A stretch of DNA of 64,000 nt from Paeniglutamicibacter antarcticus. GTDB taxonomy: Bacteria; Actinomycetota; Actinomycetes; Actinomycetales; Micrococcaceae. The first letter of the stretch is position 1. Every line of letters starts with the position of its first letter. The stretch lies in assembly GCF_900010755.1 (NCBI RefSeq), contig NZ_CZJT01000082.1, forward strand, positions 150,022-214,021, read 5' to 3'. Below are positions 50,917 to 59,019 of this stretch, one piece after another. The position numbers and the translations under genes are program-made. The notes below the pieces were generated by a model. It did no database searches, was not told the origin of the DNA, and saw nothing but the letters and a program-made list of their open reading frames with translations.

Positions 50917-53313
50917 TTAGGCGCTCGGCACCAGGTCTTCGGTGGACTTGTCCTTGGCTGGGGACCAGCGCAGGTGGACCTGCTCGTCGACCTCATCTTC
51001 CTTCAGCAGCGAGAGGCGCGGACGGACCGCGTCGGTGCGGGCGCTTGGCGGCTTGCGGCGCCCGGCCTTGTACGGCTTGGGCCATTCGGCACCGGCTCCC
51101 GCGTAGTCCTGCTCGGCGGCTGCCTGCAGCGTCCACTGTGGATTGTACAGGTGAGTGCGGCCCAGCGCGACCAAATCCGCGCGGCCAGCCAGCAGGATCG
51201 AGTTCACGTCGTCGTAGGAGGAAATCGCGCCCACGGCGATGACAGCAACACCGGCAGCGGCGGCGACCTGGTTGCGGATCTTGTCGGCAAACGGGGTCTG
51301 GTAGCTGCGCCCGAACGCCGGGCGCTCGTTGCGCACTATCTGCCCGGAGGAGACGTCGATCGAGTCGATGCCGTGGTCAATGAAGGCCTGGGCAATCACC
51401 AGTGCATCGTCCTCCGTGTTCCCGCCCTGAACCCAGTCGGTGGCGGAGATGCGGGCACCGACAGGCTTGTGCGCGGGCCATGCGGTGCGGACCGCGTCGA
51501 GCACCTCCAGCGGGTAGCGCAGGCGGTTCTCCAGCGATCCGCCGTACTCGTCGGTGCGCGTATTCGACAGCGGGGACAGGAACGAGGAAAGCAGGTAGCC
51601 GTGGGCCGCGTGCAGCTCCAGCAGGTCAAAGCCCGCCTCGTCGGCCCGGCGCGCGGCGGCGACAAACTGCTCGCGGACCTCATCCATCTGGGCCCGGGTG
51701 ATTTCGGCCGGGACGTGGCAGCCCTCGCCGTAGGGGATGGCGCTGGGGGCCAACACTTCCCAGTTGCCCTCATCCAATGGCTCGTCGATGCCTTCCCACA
51801 TGAGCTTGGTGGAGCCCTTGCGGCCGGAGTGGCCGATCTGCGCACCGATCTTGGCGTTCGAATTTCCGTGCACGTAGTCGGTGATGCGCTTCCAAGCTGA
51901 GGCTTGTTCGTCGTTGTACAAACCGGTGCAGCCGGGGGTGATGCGCCCGATGTCCGAGACGCAGACCATTTCGGTCATGACCAGCCCGGCGCCGCCCATG
52001 GCCTTGGAGCCCAAGTGCACCAGGTGGAAGTCGCCGGGCACGCCGTCGGTCGCGGAGTACATGTCCATGGGGGAGACCACCACGCGGTTCACCAGTTCCA
52101 GCGCACCGATCTTGTATGGCTGGAACATGGCCGGGGCGATTTCCGAAGAGCCGGAAAGCCGTGCGAAGTCCGCATCGACCTTGTCGGCGAAGCCGGTGTC
52201 GCGCATCTTCAGGTTCTCATAGGTGATGCGGCGGGAACGGGTGAGCAGGTTGAAGCAGAACTGCACCGGATCCTGGTCCTTGTACTGGCCGATGTTCTCG
52301 AACCATTCCATGGACGCCTGGGCGGCACGCTGGGTGGATTCGACCACCGGACGGCGCTCAATCTCGTAGGCTTCCAGCGCCGCATCGACGGATTCGTGCT
52401 CGTGCAGGCAGGCGGCCAGGGCCAAGGAGTCCTCCATGGCCAGCTTGGTGCCCGAACCGATGGAGAAGTGCGCCGTGTGCGCTGAATCGCCCAGCAGCAC
52501 GATGTTCTCATGGCGCCAGTTCTGGTTGCGGACCGTCGTGAAGTTGATCCACTTCGAGTTGTTGGTCAGCACCTCGTAGCCGTGCAGTTCCTCGGAGAAG
52601 ATCTCCTTGATCTTGGCAACTGCCTTTTCATCGCTCACGCCCGGGGCGAAGGTCTCGTTCTCGGTCGCGTCGAATCCTGCGGCACGCCACACATCCTCGT
52701 GCATTTCCACGATGAAGGTCGAGCCCTCATCCGAGTACGGGTAGCCGTGGATCTGCATGGTGCCGGCGTCGGTCTCCTTGACGAAGAACTTGAACGCCTC
52801 GAAAACCTGGTCGGTGCCCAACCACATGTACTTGGACACGCGCGGGTCAAGGGAGGGCTTGAAGGAGTCCGCGTATTTGGCACGGATGGCCGAGTTCAAG
52901 CCGTCGGAGGCGAGCACCAGATCGTAGTTCGCGGCAAGTTCCGCAACGTCCGGGGCCATGGTGGAGAAACGCACGTCCACGCCGAGTTCAAGGCAGCGGC
53001 GCTGCAGCAGCTCGAGCAGTTCCTTGCGGCTCATGGCGGCAAAACCCTGGCCGCCAACCGTATGCATTTCGCCGCGGAAATGGATGTCGATATCGCTCCA
53101 GCGGGCAAAACGGCGTGACATGTAATCGGCAATGACGGTGTCCGCGTTGCCGATTCCGCCGAGGGTCTCATCGGAGAAGACCACGCCGAAGCCGAAGGTG
53201 TCCGAGGCCGCATTGCGTTCCCAGAGCGTGACCTCGTGGGACGGGTCAAGCTGCTTCATGAGGGCTGCGAAGTACAGGCCGCCGGGGCCGCCGCCAACGA
53301 TTGCGATTTTCAT
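50917..53313 (-). CDS. Bifunctional anthraniloyl-CoA (salicylyl-CoA-type) monooxygenase/reductase
   Basis: 798 residues. Residues 1 to about 385 are a PHBH-like FAD monooxygenase: IAIVGGGPGGLYFAALMKQL, DTFGFGVVFSDETLGG, LLGDSAHTAHFSIGSGTKLA. Residues from about 395 form an Old Yellow Enzyme-type FMN domain: FQPYKIGALELVNRVVVSPM, KIGAQIGHSGRKGS, FDLLELHAAHGYLLSSFLSP, GRADLVALGRTHLYNP. This fusion defines 2-aminobenzoyl-CoA monooxygenase/reductase, which hydroxylates anthraniloyl-CoA at C5 and, in the Azoarcus enzyme, also reduces the ring. Salicylyl-CoA 5-hydroxylase is the close alternative. AAAGGA precedes the ATG by eight bases. Last gene of the operon FAH-cupin-TesB-ligase-monooxygenase. 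Confidence 0.9.
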   Translation of the reverse strand: MKIAIVGGGPGGLYFAALMKQLDPSHEVTLWERNAASDTFGFGVVFSDETLGGIGNADTVIADYMSRRFARWSDIDIHFRGEMHTVGGQGFAAMSRKELLELLQRRCLELGVDVRFSTMAPDVAELAANYDLVLASDGLNSAIRAKYADSFKPSLDPRVSKYMWLGTDQVFEAFKFFVKETDAGTMQIHGYPYSDEGSTFIVEMHEDVWRAAGFDATENETFAPGVSDEKAVAKIKEIFSEELHGYEVLTNNSKWINFTTVRNQNWRHENIVLLGDSAHTAHFSIGSGTKLAMEDSLALAACLHEHESVDAALEAYEIERRPVVESTQRAAQASMEWFENIGQYKDQDPVQFCFNLLTRSRRITYENLKMRDTGFADKVDADFARLSGSSEIAPAMFQPYKIGALELVNRVVVSPMDMYSATDGVPGDFHLVHLGSKAMGGAGLVMTEMVCVSDIGRITPGCTGLYNDEQASAWKRITDYVHGNSNAKIGAQIGHSGRKGSTKLMWEGIDEPLDEGNWEVLAPSAIPYGEGCHVPAEITRAQMDEVREQFVAAARRADEAGFDLLELHAAHGYLLSSFLSPLSNTRTDEYGGSLENRLRYPLEVLDAVRTAWPAHKPVGARISATDWVQGGNTEDDALVIAQAFIDHGIDSIDVSSGQIVRNERPAFGRSYQTPFADKIRNQVAAAAGVAVIAVGAISSYDDVNSILLAGRADLVALGRTHLYNPQWTLQAAAEQDYAGAGAEWPKPYKAGRRKPPSARTDAVRPRLSLLKEDEVDEQVHLRWSPAKDKSTEDLVPSA

Positions 53314-53409
53314 GGTTCATGTCCTTTCGTTGATCCCCGTGGAGCTGGGGATCAGGCGGGCCGGGTGCGCAAAATACGGGGCCGGCCAGCTTGGGGGGAT
53401 TCAGGGAGG

Positions 53410-55041
53410 TTAGGAAGCGTGGGTTTCGGTCAGCGACTCGCGCAATTTGAAATGCTGCAGCTTGCCGCTGGGATTCCGGGGCAGTTCGTCGACGAAACGG
53501 ATCTCGCGCGGGTACTTGTAGGGGGCGATGGTTGCCTTGACGAAGTCCTGGAGTTCCTTGGCCTTCGCATCCGATGCCTCGACTCCCTCGACGAGGACCA
53601 CGAAGGCGCAGACCACCGATCCGCGGCTGGCATCCGGGCGGGCCACCACCGCGGTTTCCATCACGTCGGGGTGCTGGATGATTGCCTCTTCGACCTCGGG
53701 GCCGCCAATGTTGTAGCCGGAGGAAATGATCATGTTGTCGCTGCGTGCCTGGTAGGTGAAGTAGCCCTCCGCATCACGCACAAAGGTGTCACCGGTGACA
53801 TTCCAGCCGTTTGAGACGTAGTTGAGTTGGCGCTCGTCGTCGAGGTACCTGCATCCGGTGGGGCCGATGATGGCCAGCCGGCCGACCTCGTCGGGTCCCA
53901 GCTCATTGCCGTCATTGTCCAAAATTGTTGCCCGGAATCCCGGCACCGCCTTGCCCGTGGCGCCCGGGCGGATGTCGCCACCTGCTGCCGAGATGAATAC
54001 GTGCAGCAGTTCGGTGGAGCCGATTCCGTCGATGAGTTCGAGCCCGGTGGCATCCTTGACGGCCTGCCAGGTGGCCTCGGGCAGGTGTTCCCCGGCGGAT
54101 ACCGCCAAGCGCAGGGTGCGCAGCAGCTCCGCCTTGCCTTCCTTGAGGATGGCCCGGTAGGCGGTGGGCGCGGTGAAAAGAATGGTGGCGCCGGCCTGGT
54201 GGGAGAGTGTTGCAAGTTCCACCGGCGTGGTGCGCTCGGTCAGCAGTGTGCTGGCGCCAAAACGCAAGGGGAACACCACCAGTCCGCCGAGCCCGAAGGT
54301 GAAGGCCAACGGAGGGGATCCGGCAAAGACATCGGCCTGCGTCGGCTGGAGGATGTGCCGGGCGAAGGTATCGGCATTGGCCAGGATGTCCCGGTGGAAG
54401 TGCATGGTGATCTTGGGGGTGCCGGTGGTGCCGGAGGTCGGTCCCAGCAGCGCAACGTCATCAGCGGCGGTGTCCACGTTGTTGAATTCCCCGGACTTGG
54501 ATGCGGCGCGTGCGACAACGTCCCCGGCATCCTCGGAACCCACCGGGATAACCCGGTAGGTGTCGCCGGCGGCGGCCCGTGCATCATCCAAGAACCGGTG
54601 GTCACAGAGCATCAGCGACGGTTTGGTCAGCACAGCAAGTTTATCGATTTCTGCGGCCCGCAGTGCAGGCATGGTCGTGACAACCACGGCCCCTGCTTTG
54701 ATGACACCGAGCCAGCAGGCAACCAGCCACGCGTTGTTGGGTGCGCGCAGCATCACGCGGTTGCCCGGGACGATCCCGAAGTCCTCGGTCAGGACCTGGG
54801 CGACCTGGTTGGCGTGCTTGAGCAGTTCACCATAGCTCCAAGACGTTCCATCCGGTGCCAGCAAGGCCGGGCGGTCGGCGCCGAAGGCTTCCACCGCGTC
54901 GTCAATGAGCGCGGTGGCTGCGTTGAGCCGTGCCGGGTATTGCAATTCCGGCAGCGTGAATTCCAGGATGGGCCAGAGTTCCTGCGGCGGCAGGTGGTCG
55001 CGGGTAAAGGTGTCTTGATGCGCCGTGATGTTTAGTTCCAT
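53410..55041 (-). CDS. Aryl-CoA ligase, 2-aminobenzoate-CoA ligase type
   Basis: 543 residues. ANL-superfamily motifs: ALLGPTSGTTGTPKITMHFH (P-loop), DGIGSTELLHVFISA (A5), GWNVTGDTFVRDAEGYF (A7) and the C-terminal lysine in PRNPSGKLQHFKLRE. The N-terminal pattern and GSTELLHVFIS are those of benzoate/2-aminobenzoate-CoA ligases. It activates anthranilate (or a related benzoate) with ATP and CoA for the monooxygenase encoded 96 bp downstream. ATG 55041 was chosen over one five codons upstream because of the GAG-rich spacing. Confidence 0.88.
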   Translation of the reverse strand: MELNITAHQDTFTRDHLPPQELWPILEFTLPELQYPARLNAATALIDDAVEAFGADRPALLAPDGTSWSYGELLKHANQVAQVLTEDFGIVPGNRVMLRAPNNAWLVACWLGVIKAGAVVVTTMPALRAAEIDKLAVLTKPSLMLCDHRFLDDARAAAGDTYRVIPVGSEDAGDVVARAASKSGEFNNVDTAADDVALLGPTSGTTGTPKITMHFHRDILANADTFARHILQPTQADVFAGSPPLAFTFGLGGLVVFPLRFGASTLLTERTTPVELATLSHQAGATILFTAPTAYRAILKEGKAELLRTLRLAVSAGEHLPEATWQAVKDATGLELIDGIGSTELLHVFISAAGGDIRPGATGKAVPGFRATILDNDGNELGPDEVGRLAIIGPTGCRYLDDERQLNYVSNGWNVTGDTFVRDAEGYFTYQARSDNMIISSGYNIGGPEVEEAIIQHPDVMETAVVARPDASRGSVVCAFVVLVEGVEASDAKAKELQDFVKATIAPYKYPREIRFVDELPRNPSGKLQHFKLRESLTETHAS

Positions 55042-55092
55042 GACGTCTCTTTCCAAGAGTCGGTTCCCAGTGGTTCTTTGGAGCAGGTGTTA

Positions 55093-55962
55093 CTAGCCGC
55101 GTGGTCCGCGGATCATTCCTTCTTGGGCGACAGTGGCAAGCAGCTGGCCCTTCCGGGTATAGAAACGTCCAAGGGCCAGCCCTCGGTTGTTTTGGCTGGA
55201 GACGGCTTCCTGCACGTACAGGACCCAGTCATCAACCCGGCCTTCGCGGTGGAACCACATGGCGTGGTCAAGGCTTGCTGTCACCAATCCATCGGTGCTC
55301 CAGGACAGGTCCTGGGTTCGCAGCAGGGGTTCAAGGATGGTGTAGTCGCAAACATAAGCAAGGGCCGCACGCTGCGTGATCTGGTCCTCCGGCAGTTCGG
55401 TGAATGCCTTGACCCAGACCGCTTGGTGAGCGGTTTTTTCCCCGTCAACTGCCAGGTACAGAGCGCCGGGCACGTGGCGCATGTCGAAGCTGCGTCCGTG
55501 GGACCAGTACTCGGCTGCGGGCCCTTCGGCACCGGCGAGGACCTCGGAGGCGCTGGCCAAGGTTTCCGGGTCGATGTCCAGATACTGGGACGGGGCAGTG
55601 GATGCCTGTTCCGGGCCAACCTCCGGCACCTGGAAGGAACCAAGGGCCGTGTAGACGGCCTTTCCGTTTTGGAAGCCACGGACCTGGCGGGTCGAGTAGC
55701 CACGGCCGTCGCGCATGAGCTCGACCTCGTAGCGGACCGGCACGTGCACGTCTACTGGCCGCAGGAAATATGAATGCATCGAGTGCAGATCGCGGTCTTC
55801 GCCCACCGAACGCATCATGGCAGTGGCGCCCTGCGCCACCATGTCTCCGCCGTAGGCCTTGGGCCACGGCACATACTGGGGAATGGCGGTGAAAGCCTGG
55901 TCAAAGACCTCCGGCTCGCAGGAGGTCAGGTCGATCGCGTCAAGGAAAATCTGTGAGCTCAT
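55093..55962 (-). CDS. Acyl-CoA thioesterase II (TesB-like)
   Basis: 289 residues with double-hotdog TesB motifs: YGGDMVAQGATAMMRSV, LHSMHSYFLRPVD, STDGLVTASLDHAMWFHR, and the catalytic triad region LATVAQEGMIRG (Gln). The ATG overlaps the cupin stop by ATGA, so it is translationally coupled. In this operon it would release the hydroxylated aromatic acid from CoA after the monooxygenase step, as in gentisate-type CoA pathways, instead of feeding beta-oxidation. Confidence 0.87.
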   Translation of the reverse strand: MSSQIFLDAIDLTSCEPEVFDQAFTAIPQYVPWPKAYGGDMVAQGATAMMRSVGEDRDLHSMHSYFLRPVDVHVPVRYEVELMRDGRGYSTRQVRGFQNGKAVYTALGSFQVPEVGPEQASTAPSQYLDIDPETLASASEVLAGAEGPAAEYWSHGRSFDMRHVPGALYLAVDGEKTAHQAVWVKAFTELPEDQITQRAALAYVCDYTILEPLLRTQDLSWSTDGLVTASLDHAMWFHREGRVDDWVLYVQEAVSSQNNRGLALGRFYTRKGQLLATVAQEGMIRGPRG

Positions 55963-56441
55963 GCCCGGCGGTATCCTTCCAAGGACTCGTCTGTGACGTC
56001 TTCGAGGTTCACGACGATGTTCTCCGGGGTGCGGGCGGTGAGCCAGACCAGGTCTTCGGTGATTGACATGTTTGCCTCGACGTGCGGCATGAAGGGCGGT
56101 ACAAAGACCCAGTCGCCGGCGCTCATGTCCAGGAACTGCTCGTAGTTCTCGCCAAAGTAGATGCGTCCGTGGCCGCGCAGCACGTAGCCGCCGGTTTCGG
56201 CTTCGCCGTGGTGGTGCGGCAGCGAGCGGTAGCCGGGGGTGTTTGAAACCTGACCGAACCAGATCTTGGTGGCCGGGGTGTGCTGGATGCTGACGCCCGA
56301 GACGCGGATGCAGTCACCTGACTGCGCGGTGTTGGTGTCTTCTGCTCCGGCTCTGGTGACAACGGGGACGACGACTCCGTCTGCTCCTGCGTAGATCGAG
56401 TTATCGCCTTCGGTGCGGTAGATCACGGGGGTGCTGCTCAT
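55959..56441 (-). CDS. Single-domain cupin protein, candidate ring-cleaving dioxygenase
   Basis: 160 residues; AAAGGAG six bases before the ATG. Cupin motif 1 is LPHHHGEAETGGYVLRG (His, His, Glu) and motif 2 is GDWVFVPPFMPHVEAN (His), so all four metal ligands of the fold are available. It is a monocupin, shorter than bicupin gentisate dioxygenases (about 350 aa). Position between thioesterase II and an FAH-family hydrolase suggests extradiol-type cleavage of 5-hydroxyanthranilate or a similar ring, but a non-catalytic or isomerase role is possible. The dioxygenase role is an inference. Confidence 0.72.
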   Translation of the reverse strand: MSSTPVIYRTEGDNSIYAGADGVVVPVVTRAGAEDTNTAQSGDCIRVSGVSIQHTPATKIWFGQVSNTPGYRSLPHHHGEAETGGYVLRGHGRIYFGENYEQFLDMSAGDWVFVPPFMPHVEANMSITEDLVWLTARTPENIVVNLEDVTDESLEGYRRA

Positions 56442-56475
56442 GGTGTTCTCTCCTTTGAAGTGGTGGGTGTTGTGT

Positions 56476-57327
56476 TTAGACGGTGGTGGGAATGCGGAGG
56501 CGGAATTTATTGGACAGCGTCCCGATTCCCGGGATTTCGGTGGTCAACTGGTCACCGTCCTTGAGGAAGCGCTGCGGGGTCATGCCCATGCCAACGCCAC
56601 CCGGGGTGCCGGTGAGCACAATATCGCCGGGTCGCAGGACTGTGAAGGTTGAAATGTAGGACAGCAGCTTGGCTGCCGAGAAGACAAGGGTCTTGGTGTT
56701 GCCGCGCTGGACTTCTTCACCGTTGAGTGTGCAGATGACTTCCAGGCCCGCTTCGGGGTCCACCTCATCCGGGGTCACCATGACCGGGCCCAACGGAGTG
56801 CTCCGGTCAAAGGCCTTGCCCTGGAACCACTGCAGGGTCCGGTTCTGCCAGTCGCGCATGGAGACGTCATTGGCCACCGTGTAGCCGGCGATTGCGGTTG
56901 CGGCTTCTTCTTCGGTGGCGTTGCGAAGTTCGGCACCGACAACCACGGCAAGCTCTGCCTCCCAGTCGATCTTCTCGGAATGTTCGCTGCTGATTTCGGC
57001 GTCCGGATCGGTGAGGGTGTCGGCGAATTTTGCGAACAGCGTCGGGTAGGCCGGAAGTTCGCGGCCCATTTCAAGGATGTGGTCCGAGTAGTTCAGGCCG
57101 CAGCAGATGACCTTGCGGGGATCCGGAACGGGATTCAGCAGTGTTGCCTCGGCAGCGGGGATGACGTCGGGAGCGCAATGGCCGTTGACGGCCTCTGCCA
57201 ACACGGCCTTCCAATCGGAGCGGTCCAGGAGTTCGCTTAGATCACCGGCAGGCAAGGGCAGGTATCCGCCGGAAACTTCAAGTGCGGCGGTGCGTCGTCC
57301 GTCGTGGCGGATCGTTGCGAGTTTCAT
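56476..57327 (-). CDS. Fumarylacetoacetate hydrolase (FAH)-family protein
   Basis: 283 residues from ATG 57327 (AAGGAA five bases upstream). Family motifs: VICCGLNYSDHILEMG, the metal ligands in DWEAELAVVVG (E-x-E) and YTVANDVSMRDWQ (Asp), KAFDRSTPLGPVMV, and GDIVLTGTPGGVGMGM. Enzymes of this type hydrolyse C-C bonds of acylpyruvates or decarboxylate/tautomerise ring-cleavage products. First gene of the minus-strand lower-pathway operon; its promoter region contains two regulon palindromes shared with the divergent RidA gene. Confidence 0.88.
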   Translation of the reverse strand: MKLATIRHDGRRTAALEVSGGYLPLPAGDLSELLDRSDWKAVLAEAVNGHCAPDVIPAAEATLLNPVPDPRKVICCGLNYSDHILEMGRELPAYPTLFAKFADTLTDPDAEISSEHSEKIDWEAELAVVVGAELRNATEEEAATAIAGYTVANDVSMRDWQNRTLQWFQGKAFDRSTPLGPVMVTPDEVDPEAGLEVICTLNGEEVQRGNTKTLVFSAAKLLSYISTFTVLRPGDIVLTGTPGGVGMGMTPQRFLKDGDQLTTEIPGIGTLSNKFRLRIPTTV

Positions 57328-57370
57328 CTGTGTTCCTTCTGTGTTCGGTAAAACTATGTGTGTCGACTTT

Positions 57371-57409
57371 TTGACCGCCGTCACGTATCCTCAATGTAAC
57401 ACGCGTCAC
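57371..57409. promoter_or_regulatory. Tandem operators of the aromatic-catabolic regulon (sites 4 and 5)
   Basis: TTGACCGCCGTCAC (57371-57384) and GTAACACGCGTCAC (57396-57409) both follow T(G/A)AC-N4-GTCAC and are offset by 25 bp. They lie midway between the divergent FAH-operon and RidA starts. Confidence 0.65.
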
Positions 57410-57468
57410 AGCAGTGGCGCTAGGGTGGATTCGCCACCAAAACCATCCGAGTTCCCAGGGAGTGCACA

Positions 57469-57891
57469 ATGACCGAGACCAAGGTTCACGAAAACCTCAC
57501 GATCAATCCTGAATCGCTACCGAAGCCGTCCGGTTACGCGCACGGGATGCTGGCAGGGAATACCGTTTACCTCGGTGGGCAGACTGCCTTGGATCAGAAC
57601 ATGCAGATCGTTCCCGGTGGAATCATCGAGCAGTTCAAGCAGGCATTTTCCAACGTCTTGACCACCCTCGAAGAAGCAGGGGGGCGCCCTGAAGACCTCG
57701 TCACGGTAACGATCTACCTCACCGACGTCGATGACTACATGGCCAACGGCCGCGAAATTGGACGACTGTGGCGCGATATGGCCGGTACCAAGTACCCGGC
57801 AATGGCCGGCATCGGAGTGAGCCGCTTGTGGCAGAAGGAAGCCCTCATTGAAATCCAGGGCGTCGCTGTCATTCAGGACCGCACCGACTAA
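57469..57891 (+). CDS. RidA/YjgF-family enamine/imine deaminase
   Basis: 140 residues; GGGAG six bases before the ATG. RidA motifs are SGYAHGMLAGNTVYLGGQTA, FSNVLTTLEEAGGRPEDLV, TVTIYLTDVDDY and a C-terminal ALIEIQGVAVI. Classical RidA has a conserved Arg (R105 type) in this last segment; here the region reads GIGVSRLWQKEALIEI with Arg at about 123. It is divergent from the FAH operon and shares its operators. 2-Aminomuconate deaminases belong to this fold, so it may deaminate an amino-substituted ring-cleavage product. General imine detoxification is the alternative. Confidence 0.85.
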   Translation: MTETKVHENLTINPESLPKPSGYAHGMLAGNTVYLGGQTALDQNMQIVPGGIIEQFKQAFSNVLTTLEEAGGRPEDLVTVTIYLTDVDDYMANGREIGRLWRDMAGTKYPAMAGIGVSRLWQKEALIEIQGVAVIQDRTD

Positions 57892-57929
57892 CTTTCACCA
57901 AGGAAACTGGATTCCAGTCACCACGAAAA

Positions 57930-57970
57930 ATGCCGCGGGCTCTCCCAAAATGGGAGAGCCCGCGGCATTC
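57930..57970. terminator. Bidirectional terminator between ridA-like and PaaX-like genes
   Basis: A perfect 19-bp stem (57930-57948 with 57952-57970, beginning AATGCCGCGGGCTC) around an AAA loop, with A/T runs on the flanks, lying between two convergent genes. Confidence 0.9.
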
Positions 57971-57988
57971 GGGCGTCTGGAGGAGTGA

Positions 57989-58870
57989 TCAGCCTACTGG
58001 CATCTGGTTATCGATGGCTTGGCTGGCATGGCGTTCGGCACGCGGCGCCAGGATGACATGTAGTTGTTGAAAGAGTTCTTCGGCTTCGAATGCATTCCAT
58101 TGCTCTGGAAGGTACTTGGAGGGGAGCCCCGGATCCGAATAGGGCAGGCGTCGCCACTGGGTCACCAGTACCAAATAGTCTGCAAATGCACGGCTATCAG
58201 CTTCCGGTGTGGCACCGAGTTCGTCTTGTTGCTTCCAGGACGTTAGCAATCCCCGGTTGTTTTCCAAGAAGTCCAGGTACAAGGCATTGAGTGCGCGTAG
58301 GTCCCACCATGAAGCAACGTTTTTAACTATGTCGGCATCCCCAACATGATTCGCCATGAAAAACTCGAGGTACTCATTGAGATCCCGACGCGTAAAGTAT
58401 GCAACAACCTCGTCCTTCAAATGGCCCGGGGCAATCCACAGGCCGGGGGTCACTGAACCAAAGCCCATGCGAATCAGCGAGGAACGGATCTTGTGCCTGA
58501 TGTTCCGGTGTGTTTCAGGAACCGTGAACGTTGCAAGCAGCCATTGGTCCTCGGCGTTTGCTCGGCGGGGACGGAAAATTCGTTCGTCGCCCTCGGCGAA
58601 TGTTTCAATAACCGATGGTGCCAGCGCGTATCCGCTGCGCCCCTGAACCTGGACGCTGTCGATCACTCCACGTTTTTTGAGGCGGGAGATCGAGGAACGG
58701 GTCCCGGCGGATTCCACCCCGATATCGTGCATCAGCAAAATGATCGTTGCAACCGGGAGCGCGCCGCCGTGCTGGCGAGCGTAGAGACCGAAGAGCGAGA
58801 CGATCAGCTGATGGTGCCGTGGCACCGATGCGTCGATCGGGCTGTTTCGGTGACCGGCTGGGGAAGTCAT
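57989..58870 (-). CDS. PaaX-family transcriptional regulator
   Basis: 293 residues. The N-terminal winged helix (LIVSLFGLYARQHGGALPVA, then DIGVESAGTRSSISRLKKRG) and the PaaX central and C-terminal domains (WLLATFTVPETHRNIRHKIR, LRMGFG-like SLIRMGFGSVTPGLWIAP, LVTQWRRLPYSDPGLPSKYL) are all recognisable. PaaX repressors sense aryl-CoA thioesters. It is divergent from the hydroxyacid dehydrogenase and adjacent to the aromatic cluster, so an aryl-CoA such as anthraniloyl-CoA is a reasonable ligand. Which operators it binds is unknown. Confidence 0.88.
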   Translation of the reverse strand: MTSPAGHRNSPIDASVPRHHQLIVSLFGLYARQHGGALPVATIILLMHDIGVESAGTRSSISRLKKRGVIDSVQVQGRSGYALAPSVIETFAEGDERIFRPRRANAEDQWLLATFTVPETHRNIRHKIRSSLIRMGFGSVTPGLWIAPGHLKDEVVAYFTRRDLNEYLEFFMANHVGDADIVKNVASWWDLRALNALYLDFLENNRGLLTSWKQQDELGATPEADSRAFADYLVLVTQWRRLPYSDPGLPSKYLPEQWNAFEAEELFQQLHVILAPRAERHASQAIDNQMPVG

Positions 58871-58922
58871 GCGCTCACCTTATCGAATTCGTGGCTGCTA
58901 ACCTGTCAGGAACTTGAACTTT

Positions 58923-58952
58923 GCCGTACGTGTCGCATTTTTGACGTACGGC
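58923..58952. promoter_or_regulatory. Inverted repeat between PaaX-like and dehydrogenase genes
   Basis: Perfect 9-bp arms GCCGTACGT (58923-58931) and ACGTACGGC (58944-58952) with a 12-base spacer. Located in the divergent promoter region; a probable site for PaaX autoregulation. It is unlike the TGAC-N4-GTCAC sites. Confidence 0.55.
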
Positions 58953-59019
58953 CAATATCCACATCATCTCCGTCCGGTTGACCGCATCCCTGCTGCCGGC
59001 GAAAGGACTCCTGCTTTCA

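Noticed and set aside
53827..55035. 402-codon + strand frame opposite the aryl-CoA ligase
   Set aside because: Antisense of a clear ANL-superfamily gene; no recognisable domain.
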